Source: Methanobacteriota archaeon (GTDB taxonomy: Archaea > Thermoplasmatota > Poseidoniia > Poseidoniales > Poseidoniaceae). Taken from it: a stretch of DNA of 36,502 nucleotides. This document shows positions 17,762 through 25,520 of the stretch, piece after piece. The stretch's first letter is position 1. Each line of letters opens with the position of its first letter. The stretch covers positions 1 through 36,502 of the forward strand of contig WTIA01000115.1 in the NCBI GenBank assembly GCA_011522915.1, in the 5' to 3' direction. Both the position numbers and the translations under genes were made by a program. The notes beneath the pieces were generated by a model that saw only the letters and a program-made list of their open reading frames with translations, ran no database searches and was not told where the DNA came from.

Positions 17762-18622
17762 TTATAATCGCGAGGTTAGATCGATTAAATACCGGATTAG
17801 ACTGATGGAGACAACTGATAGGAAAATCCCTGTAACAATTCTTTTTGGAAGATATTTGATTGCGTATTTTGCACCGAAGTACGCCGATGCTAAGGCTAAT
17901 AGAGGAATCGCAATCATTACAAACAATCCTACTTCATCGATAATTAAAGATAAATTTCTGTTGATTATTAAATGGCTGATAAGTGCAACTGGAACTATTG
18001 TTGCAGCAACAAGATAACTAGTGCCTGCTGCTTTTTTTGCGTCCATTTTCAATATCGAGCGGTTGGTTGTAACAAGTATTGCGCCGCCCCCAATTCCAAG
18101 CATTCCTGAAGACATTCCGGCGAATGAAGAGCCGATAATATACTGATTTCTTTTTTCAACAACTGGGATTTCGGGGCTGGTTTCTTGACCTTCAGATATT
18201 GTCTTTCGAATTGTCCTTTCAATTACAAATGTGATAATTATAGCAGCCATTAACTTGATCCCAATGTCACCAACTGCTGAAATCAATACGCCTGATAAAA
18301 CAACTCCAACTATTGCTGAGGGGGCTGCTGAAATTCTTCCGATCTTAGCTGCTTCTTTATCTGCAAATCCAGATTTTGAATGTGCAAGACTGCTACCTAA
18401 AGCGACCATCAATACAAGAGTTAGAGATGCTACCAATGCTTCTGTCATTTCCCAACCTAGCATGTAGTGCATAATTGGGACATACAGAATTCCTCCGCCT
18501 AAACCCAGTGGGCTAAATGCTGCTGCTACAAGCAATAGACAAATTACTGCAGCAATAGACACTGGCTCCACTACAATCACGCCCCAATTATGGATATGTC
18601 TCACGGGATTTGCGTAAAGCAT
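17762..18622 (-). CDS. TauE/SafE-family membrane transporter
   Basis: Multiple TM segments; FSPLGLGGGILYVPIM and SGMLGIGGGAILV repeats typical of TauE/SafE. Confidence 0.85.
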   Translation of the reverse strand: MLYANPVRHIHNWGVIVVEPVSIAAVICLLLVAAAFSPLGLGGGILYVPIMHYMLGWEMTEALVASLTLVLMVALGSSLAHSKSGFADKEAAKIGRISAAPSAIVGVVLSGVLISAVGDIGIKLMAAIIITFVIERTIRKTISEGQETSPEIPVVEKRNQYIIGSSFAGMSSGMLGIGGGAILVTTNRSILKMDAKKAAGTSYLVAATIVPVALISHLIINRNLSLIIDEVGLFVMIAIPLLALASAYFGAKYAIKYLPKRIVTGIFLSVVSISLIRYLIDLTSRL

Positions 18623-18676
18623 CTTTGGCTCTAATCATTGCAAGAACTATTCTACTAGCCATTGTTACCAGTGAAC

Positions 18677-19453
18677 ATGGAAGTGGTCCTAGGGGATATT
18701 ATGCTCCTTTTTGGGCTTTCATTAATCGCAGCGATGTATGCTAGTGTTGGCCATGGTGGCGCATCTGGTTATCTTGCTATTCTTTCTTTAACCGCTTATG
18801 CTGCAAACGACCCTTCGTGGCTTAAACAACATGCCTGGAGTCTAAATTTACTTGTGGCCGGAATGGCATTTTATGCTTACAATAAATCTGGATTTTTTGA
18901 TAAGAAATTGGCCGTTCCTTTTGTTATCACAAGTATACCCGCCGCTCTCCTTGGAGGTTACCTCAGAGTTGATGATGTAGTCTATGATACCTTATTGTCG
19001 CTTACTTTGGTTTTTGCTGCTTGGAAATTATACACATCGAAGAGTGTGATTTCTGATGGTAACATATCGAATCCTCCTTTGGTCCTAGCGCTCCTTATTG
19101 GAGGAGTTGTTGGATTTTTTAGTGGAATTATTGGTGTTGGAGGGGGAATATTCCTGTCCCCCATTATACTATTATTCGGATGGAGTGATCCAAAAACAAC
19201 CGCTGGTGTTGCGGCTATTTTCATTTGGGTAAATTCTCTATCTGGCTTGATAGGAAGTGCTGTTTCAGGACAATTTGCCCTTGATTTTTCTATCTTGCTT
19301 CCTTTCGCAATCGCTGTTTTAATTGGTGGATATTTTGGCTCTAAATTCGGTTCTGAAAAATTCTCACAAACGACGATTAGAAACCTTTTGATATCGGTTA
19401 TGCTAATCGCCGCAATTAGACAAATTCTAGATTTGTTGGGCCTATGGGCCTGA
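18677..19453 (+). CDS. TauE/SafE-family membrane transporter (second paralogue, divergent)
   Basis: ASVGHGGASGYLAIL and SGIIGVGGGIFLSPIIL; about 8 hydrophobic segments. The ORF track start 18662 is TTG; ATG is at 18677. Confidence 0.85.
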   Translation: MEVVLGDIMLLFGLSLIAAMYASVGHGGASGYLAILSLTAYAANDPSWLKQHAWSLNLLVAGMAFYAYNKSGFFDKKLAVPFVITSIPAALLGGYLRVDDVVYDTLLSLTLVFAAWKLYTSKSVISDGNISNPPLVLALLIGGVVGFFSGIIGVGGGIFLSPIILLFGWSDPKTTAGVAAIFIWVNSLSGLIGSAVSGQFALDFSILLPFAIAVLIGGYFGSKFGSEKFSQTTIRNLLISVMLIAAIRQILDLLGLWA

Positions 19454-19738
19454 TTATTCGAAGAACTCTTGGTGTTCACAGTGTGGACATGTGATGGTGT
19501 ATCTAGCCTTCTTTGGTTTTGGAACTTTCATCATTGTACCACACATTTGGCATTGGTGTTTGATGACGTCTGGAGCTTTTGGTTTGACTTCTTCGTTAAG
19601 TGTTCTACCTACATCTGTTGACCAACCTAATTGGTCTGTGTAAGCATCGGTCTTCTTCATTTTAGAACTCTTCAGTGATAGGCGTATCTTGCGCTTCTTC
19701 TTTTTGCGCTTACCAGGAGGTGCTTTCTTGGTTGCCAT
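19454..19738 (-). CDS. Small zinc-ribbon protein with Lys-rich N-terminus
   Basis: CQMCGTMMKVPKPKKARYTITCPHCEHQEF (two CxxC) after a basic N-terminus ATKKAPPGKRKKKKRK. Confidence 0.75.
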   Translation of the reverse strand: MATKKAPPGKRKKKKRKIRLSLKSSKMKKTDAYTDQLGWSTDVGRTLNEEVKPKAPDVIKHQCQMCGTMMKVPKPKKARYTITCPHCEHQEFFE

Positions 19739-19783
19739 GCACAACGGTAGACGTCACTGTATTCAATCACTTCGGAAAAAATA

Positions 19784-21151
19784 TCACTCTACGACTGTCG
19801 ACTCTCCATTGACTGGAGTATGTACTTCGAAGCCTTTTGATTCTAAATCTTCAACCAAAGGCGGTCTCGCGTGTGTTGGGTCTGTATGGTAGACTACGAC
19901 GGTTTCTGCCTTACAATTTTCAGCAAATTCAACGATTTCTTTGTGGCCTGCGTGTGTGGAAAATGAAAATTGGCTTACTTCCAAATCTATTGGTGTTCTT
20001 TTGTCCCAAATCGGTACATGCTTCTCATCAAGTAGCATTCTACCTCCAGATCCTTTGGCTTGATATCCTGTCAAAAGGATAGCATTTCTAGGGTCCATTC
20101 GCAATCTGTTAAGGTACCAGATAGAGGGGCCACCATCCATCATTCCTGATGTAGATACAATGCAATCAGCATCTAATGCTTTCTTTTTATCCGATTTCGA
20201 AGATACTCTGCGGCACCATCTCCAAGCGTCTTCCAATGCACCGGGGTCACGTAGCGACTCTGGATGTTCCATTTGCAACTGGGCTACTCTTTTCCCCATT
20301 CCATCAACATGAACATCCAGTTCAGGAAGATGTTTGTGAAGTGTCATTACAATGTCCTGAGTTCTTCCGTTTGCAAATGCTGGGATTAATGCTGTTCCGC
20401 CTCTTTCAGTAACTTCGATTATTCTGTCAATGAACGCTTGGGTTGTTTCTTCCTTACTAGGATGATTTCTGCCACCGTAAGTTCCCTCGACGAATAAAAC
20501 GTCACATTTTTCTGGTTTTGCACCCGATACAAGCGGTGAATCTCTTGTGTCAAAATCGCCAGTAAAGAGTAGTTTGTGGGTATCTGTTTCCACATTTAGC
20601 ATAGCTGCCCCAGGTATGTGTCCAGCACTTGTTAACTTCAATTTCCAGGAATCTTTCTCCCATGTTTCTCCAAACTGATGCGTTTGCCAAGATGATGTTG
20701 CAATATCTATGTCTCTTTTATCCCAAGCAAGAGGATATCCTTCTAATCTACTAACTTTGTAACAATCATTCCACATCATATGACTAATTTCTGCAGTTAA
20801 TGGAGTGCCATGCAACTTAGTTCTATGATTTGAGCAAAGCCATGGGGCCATACCAAGATGGTCTATGTGAGAGTGTGTGATTACTGCATCCTTGACATTG
20901 GGAGCTTCGTGAGGATATTTTGGAGGATCTGTTGGTGCTAATCCGTAATCGAGGAGCATTCTCGTTCCTTTTGTATCCTCAAACATACACCCTACATTAC
21001 CTACTTCATTACCCCCGCCGAGATAGTGGTAGCGAATTCCGTTAGAAGGAGGATGATCAGGATATGTGGTAGTTCTACCTGGAGAATAGAACACCATATT
21101 GAGTGCTAACATGATTCTATGAATGAAGATGTCGGACCCCTGTATTTCCAT
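19784..21151 (-). CDS. MBL-fold beta-CASP ribonuclease (CPSF73-like, no N-terminal KH region evident)
   Basis: ITHSHIDHLG (HxHxDH), SAGHIPGAAML, LFTGDFDTRDSPL, EGTYGGRNHPSKEE, CIVSTSGMMDGGP, FSTHAGHKEI. Exact start uncertain. Confidence 0.88.
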   Translation of the reverse strand: MEIQGSDIFIHRIMLALNMVFYSPGRTTTYPDHPPSNGIRYHYLGGGNEVGNVGCMFEDTKGTRMLLDYGLAPTDPPKYPHEAPNVKDAVITHSHIDHLGMAPWLCSNHRTKLHGTPLTAEISHMMWNDCYKVSRLEGYPLAWDKRDIDIATSSWQTHQFGETWEKDSWKLKLTSAGHIPGAAMLNVETDTHKLLFTGDFDTRDSPLVSGAKPEKCDVLFVEGTYGGRNHPSKEETTQAFIDRIIEVTERGGTALIPAFANGRTQDIVMTLHKHLPELDVHVDGMGKRVAQLQMEHPESLRDPGALEDAWRWCRRVSSKSDKKKALDADCIVSTSGMMDGGPSIWYLNRLRMDPRNAILLTGYQAKGSGGRMLLDEKHVPIWDKRTPIDLEVSQFSFSTHAGHKEIVEFAENCKAETVVVYHTDPTHARPPLVEDLESKGFEVHTPVNGESTVVE

Positions 21152-21229
21152 TGGAACTATTTGTGATGGTATTGAGTATTGAGAATGAAATGAATTGATT
21201 ATTAACTAGACGCGATAAACATCAATGGG

Positions 21230-21461
21230 TCTTGTTTCACATTTATGATGTTCCCATCATTTCTTGTTTCATCATAACCCCAATATTTCCTTTCCAGTGG
21301 AAAGAAGGGGGTGTTTACATGATAATTTATTATGACTAAATTAATTAATTTTTGATTTCTATTCGAAAGTTCTGAAGACAAATATTTTTTCTTGAATTAT
21401 TCTTTTGATATTTCTCCAATGGTCAATCGGCCGATGAATCAATGAGTATGTATCCACTGGA
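21230..21461. repeat. Intergenic leader with short direct and inverted repeats upstream of the ferredoxin/GGGPS cluster
   Basis: TCTTGTTTCA at 21230 and 21262; hairpin CTTTCC-AGT-GGAAAG 21290-21304; TCCAGTGGA (21293-21301) and its reverse complement TCCACTGGA (21453-21461). Confidence 0.4.
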
Positions 21462-21468
21462 ATAATGT

Positions 21469-21672
21469 ATGGGGGAGTCAAAGTCAGCAATTTTTGTTGT
21501 CGACGAAGATTTATGTTATGGTTGTGGAGCCTGTATTGCTTTGTGTCCAACCAACGCTCTAGACCTTGTTGATAGATTGGCAATTGTGGAACAAAGTAAC
21601 TGTACACTATGTGAGCACTGTATACCTTCATGCCCTGTATTTGCGCTGAGTATTGAGGAAGTGAAAACATGA
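21469..21672 (+). CDS. 2[4Fe-4S] ferredoxin
   Basis: CYGCGACIALCPTNAL and CTLCEHCIPSCPVFAL, two CxxCxxCxxxCP clusters. Confidence 0.92.
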   Translation: MGESKSAIFVVDEDLCYGCGACIALCPTNALDLVDRLAIVEQSNCTLCEHCIPSCPVFALSIEEVKT

Positions 21673-22295
21673 TAAATATCTCAGGTGGGGGTGTAAGAGG
21701 TCTTTCATGCGCCCTTTTCTTACTTGAGAGAGGTTTCAAAGTAACTATCTATGAAGCTAGGCAAGAAATTGGTAATCCAGTACGATCTCCTGGAATAATC
21801 AAATCTATGCCAACGGAATTTCTTGAAAAAACCGCAGCAAAAAAAAACGAATATGGGTGGTCATTTAGGAGAGAATGGTTCGAAAAACTACTAGCGAAAA
21901 AAGTTGTAGATAGTGGAGGCCAAATCAAATTGAAAACCCCGGGTCCGGAAGCCTCGATTGACTGCACAGGTGGTAAATCAGTAGCGCCAGGGTGGCCTAA
22001 CCAAGGCATGCAATTCAATCTGGATTTATGGAATGGTGGAATAATGATAAATCAGAACCTTCCACAAGAATTTTCACTTAACGAAATCGAAGATGATAGG
22101 TTTTGTTTTGAGAGGGGAGATGGATTGGTAGAGTGCTGGATAAGAGGTGATTTACCCAGACCAATTCAAGGCTGGTTAGAGATAATGTCGGGAGAGCACC
22201 CAACATCTTCGGCAGAAATTTGGGCCGATGAAGCAATCACCGAAGGGGAAGAAATAGCCAAAAACATCATTCATTCCCTCAAGGAGTTGGATTAA
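21669..22295 (+). CDS. Short Rossmann/FAD-dependent oxidoreductase resembling a truncated geranylgeranyl reductase
   Basis: N-terminal SGGGVRGLSCALFLLERGFKVTIYEARQEIGNPVRSPGI resembles the GGR FAD-binding N-terminus, plus an IDCTGG-like motif. Only 208 aa. Overlaps the ferredoxin gene by 4 bp. Confidence 0.65.
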   Translation: MINISGGGVRGLSCALFLLERGFKVTIYEARQEIGNPVRSPGIIKSMPTEFLEKTAAKKNEYGWSFRREWFEKLLAKKVVDSGGQIKLKTPGPEASIDCTGGKSVAPGWPNQGMQFNLDLWNGGIMINQNLPQEFSLNEIEDDRFCFERGDGLVECWIRGDLPRPIQGWLEIMSGEHPTSSAEIWADEAITEGEEIAKNIIHSLKELD

Positions 22296-22296
22296 C

Positions 22297-23115
22297 ATGC
22301 TACCGATGGAGGGCTTGGTGAACTATGTTCTAAACCGGGATTACGGTTGCCGACACATCACTCTAATCGATCCTGGAAAACAAAGCGCAGAGGTTGCAAC
22401 TCGTAGAGCGATTGCAGCGATTGAAGCGGGCTCGAGCATGATATTTGTCGGCGGCTCTACAGATACTCCGGATGAAGTTGTACACGAAACTTGCAAATCC
22501 ATTCAGGACGCATTAGAACTACAGGTGTTTGCATCAAGCCAAGATCCTATGTCAGAAGAAGAAAAATGGAAAATTCCAGTTGTTTTATTCCCGGGCGGAG
22601 CACATGCACTTTCCCCAGCCGCCGATGGCATTACATTCATGATGTTGATGAATTCAAAAATTCGTCGATTCTTAATCGGTGAACAATTACGTGGTGCCCC
22701 TTATCTAGAAAAGTTTGGAGTTGAACCCCTCTCTACTGGCTACCTTGTGTTCTCACCCGGTGGAAAAGTAGGAGAAGTGGGTGAAGCCGAATTAATTGAA
22801 AACGGACAAGAAGAAATCGTCCATTCGTATGCACTAACTGCCAAAATGTTCGGTTTCAAACTACTATATCTCGAAGCAGGAAGCGGGGCATCATCTCAGG
22901 TAGACGCAGAATCGATAAAATCAGCAGCCAAAGTAGAGGAACTTTGTCTGATTGTAGGTGGAGGAATTCGAACCGGGGAACAAGCAGCATTAGCGGCAAA
23001 ATCTGGAGCAAATTGGGTTGTAACTGGAACCTTGACCGAAGATGCTTCAAGCATGGATGAACTAAAGCAAAGAATATCTCAGATAGTAGAAGCGATTCAA
23101 TCCTCGTCTTCGTAG
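22297..23115 (+). CDS. Geranylgeranylglyceryl phosphate synthase (GGGPS/PcrB-like)
   Basis: HITLIDPGKQ, IFVGGSTDTPDEV, LFPGGAHALSPAADGITFMMLMNSK, YLEAGSGA, IVGGGIRTGEQA. Confidence 0.92.
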   Translation: MLPMEGLVNYVLNRDYGCRHITLIDPGKQSAEVATRRAIAAIEAGSSMIFVGGSTDTPDEVVHETCKSIQDALELQVFASSQDPMSEEEKWKIPVVLFPGGAHALSPAADGITFMMLMNSKIRRFLIGEQLRGAPYLEKFGVEPLSTGYLVFSPGGKVGEVGEAELIENGQEEIVHSYALTAKMFGFKLLYLEAGSGASSQVDAESIKSAAKVEELCLIVGGGIRTGEQAALAAKSGANWVVTGTLTEDASSMDELKQRISQIVEAIQSSSS

Positions 23116-24389
23116 AGAACAGGATCTCCAGTTCCACCTGGCGATTCAGGTCTAGCTTCCTTTGGGACATCCATTCCTTTCTCGATTACTTCTAATGCCG
23201 TATCTAGGTCTACAGTGCCACCTTCAGCCAACGTTTGCATATCTTCAGCAGTTGGTGCAGAAATTGTTCTTTCAACATCGGGTGCGTTAGAATAAATTTC
23301 CCTTCTCAATTCTCTTTCATCGTGATTACGAACTAGAGAAAGCGAATCTGCAAATACGCGTCCGACAACTTCCCTGGTTCTTTCAGTACGCTTAACACCA
23401 TCCAATTGGTTAACCGCAGTGTCTCTTTGAGCTTCCAACTCTCTAACTTCAGACGTTCTATCTGTTAGGGCAGCCTCCAAGTCACCTATCGTTAGTGACA
23501 TCTGTTGGATTCTCTCATCTCTCTCGAAGACATCGTTGTGTAGCCGCCTCTCTCTTCTCCTCAGAGATTCATATTCTCTGTTTCTTTCAAGCAGGCGCCT
23601 CTTCAATTCTTCTATCTGCTCTACAAGATAATCGTGCTCTGCTGAAACAGATCTTGGCCCCTGCATTACTCTCTCGAGTTGTTCTTCTAATTCCGCTAAA
23701 CGATTGTCTCTAGCATCGAGAAGTCCACGAAGCCTGTCTGCAATATCTCTCAGCCTTTGCCTCTCTTCCTCAAGGGCATCATTTGCGGCCTTTTCAGCAT
23801 CTAAATCTCCTGCTAATGCATCTGCCTGTGCTTTTAGTGCACGAACTTCGTCAGCTGTTACGCTGGTTAAACCAGCATCAGCCGCCCTCTCTAGGGCTTC
23901 GACCATCTGAGACATACGCCCTTCCATTTCTGCGATAACATCATCTTGTTGAGTTGTTAATTCTCGTAATTGAGAAGCCTCTTTTTCTAATGCTTCTCTC
24001 TCCTCGGCCGACATACTTGAACGATTTTCATCCAATTCTTTTCTAGTATCATCGAGCAATCTCTCTAAATGGACGATTCTTGCACTAGACTCTTCGATTT
24101 GACTTTCTGCAGCCTTTAGTTGTGCAACCTCTGGCGCAACCTCGTCTTTGCGCTCAGCCAAATCTAACTCCAAAACCCTCAATCTTTGTTTGGATGTAAC
24201 AAGATCTTCGTTTCTATCAGCGAGTTCTTGCCATGCAACTAGTACCTCTTCTACCAGTTGGTCAACGGGGTAAGCGCGCAGCATTCCCTCTAGAGCTGCT
24301 CGCTCATCACCACTCGAATCAGTCATGCGACGGATGCCACCTGGAGTCTCAGCGCCGAACGTCATTGAGGCCAATCGCACATCAACCAT
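23097..24389 (-). CDS. Long coiled-coil protein
   Basis: Heptad-rich Glu/Leu/Arg sequence across most of 430 aa. The longest start overlaps nothing, but MTDSSGDERAALEGML is an alternative start. Confidence 0.8.
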   Translation of the reverse strand: MVDVRLASMTFGAETPGGIRRMTDSSGDERAALEGMLRAYPVDQLVEEVLVAWQELADRNEDLVTSKQRLRVLELDLAERKDEVAPEVAQLKAAESQIEESSARIVHLERLLDDTRKELDENRSSMSAEEREALEKEASQLRELTTQQDDVIAEMEGRMSQMVEALERAADAGLTSVTADEVRALKAQADALAGDLDAEKAANDALEEERQRLRDIADRLRGLLDARDNRLAELEEQLERVMQGPRSVSAEHDYLVEQIEELKRRLLERNREYESLRRRERRLHNDVFERDERIQQMSLTIGDLEAALTDRTSEVRELEAQRDTAVNQLDGVKRTERTREVVGRVFADSLSLVRNHDERELRREIYSNAPDVERTISAPTAEDMQTLAEGGTVDLDTALEVIEKGMDVPKEARPESPGGTGDPVLYEDED

Positions 24390-24439
24390 TCTTCAACCTT
24401 TCATTGGTCACAGGGCCCTTCAGCCCTATTGTGGGACCT

Positions 24440-25444
24440 TCAGTTGATTGCGGTATATTGCTCATCAGGCATGTCTTGAGCCAGTGCCATTGCACCGGTT
24501 GCGACCTTTTCGATTGGGTCGTCAACACATGTCACAGTTACATCTCCGATGTCTGCAATATCATTTGCAACGGCGTCTGCGATGCCTTCGATAAGAGAAC
24601 CGCCGCCGGATAGGATGATGTTGTTTCTTAGAATTGGTTGGTATTCAGGGTCTGCAGATGCAACAATAGTCTTGATTGCAGCACCGACCTTTCCAACAAC
24701 CATTGAACAAGCAGCCTTGATTAAGTCACCAATGTCAACAACTTGCTTCTTTCCTTCAACCGATAATTCGACCATTTGTTCACGGTCGTCTCCGTTGACG
24801 TAGGAAAACTCTTCTTTCCACTTTCGAACCATATCTTTGGTGACTTGTGCTCCGGTGTACTTCTTCTGAACTAGTTCCATAAGTTGCAGATCAATCCAAT
24901 CTCCAGCTTCCTGAATAGTCAATTGGTCTTCTTCGGTCGGGAAGATACCGTAAAGTCGCGCAATGTCGGTAGTACCTGCACCGATATCAACACATATTGA
25001 ACCAGAAATTTCTCCAATACCATACGCTGTTGCGAATGGCTCTGTTACGACCATGATTGCGTTGACTTGTCCACGAAGTGTAGCAACTAGGTTGCTCTTA
25101 TCGGTGAATGAAACGTGGGATGGAGAACAAATTACTCCGAAAACCTCGTCGTAGTCTTCAGGACCAACAGTCTCGATTAAGTGAGTAACGAACGCCTTTG
25201 CTGCTGCAAGGTTTGCCTCATCGTCTTGAGTAACACCAGCTGCCATTGGGCGGTATAGGTTACATGCAAGTTTGTTCTTCAATGCATCATTTCCAAACAA
25301 TACGTCGCGGCCTAGGAAATTTCTTGCGACCGGGTCCTTTGGACGACCAACAACGGTCTCGATAGTTTCTAGCGAACCTGCGCTACTTGCAATTGTAGAT
25401 TGGTATGTTCCCAAATCAATTCCAACATAGAGTCTTTCTCCCAT
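24440..25444 (-). CDS. Actin/MreB/MamK-like ATPase
   Basis: Phosphate-1 YVGIDLGTYQSTIA; phosphate-2 ICVDIGAGTTDIARL; adenosine motif IILSGGGSLIEGIADAV; no obvious Hsp70 substrate domain (334 aa). Confidence 0.88.
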   Translation of the reverse strand: MGERLYVGIDLGTYQSTIASSAGSLETIETVVGRPKDPVARNFLGRDVLFGNDALKNKLACNLYRPMAAGVTQDDEANLAAAKAFVTHLIETVGPEDYDEVFGVICSPSHVSFTDKSNLVATLRGQVNAIMVVTEPFATAYGIGEISGSICVDIGAGTTDIARLYGIFPTEEDQLTIQEAGDWIDLQLMELVQKKYTGAQVTKDMVRKWKEEFSYVNGDDREQMVELSVEGKKQVVDIGDLIKAACSMVVGKVGAAIKTIVASADPEYQPILRNNIILSGGGSLIEGIADAVANDIADIGDVTVTCVDDPIEKVATGAMALAQDMPDEQYTAIN

Positions 25445-25520
25445 TTTTTACTCACCTTTGTCCTTCGGACATATAGGCCACGTAGTTTCTTGTTTTAATG
25501 TTCACTCGCGCTCAGAGGAA

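Noticed and set aside
18982-19479. 165-aa minus-strand ORF opposite the TauE/SafE gene
   Set aside because: Shadow ORF; the plus-strand frame has clear TauE/SafE motifs.
21359-21739. 126-aa minus-strand ORF spanning the ferredoxin gene and leader
   Set aside because: Antisense to the ferredoxin with canonical cluster motifs; no domain recognised.
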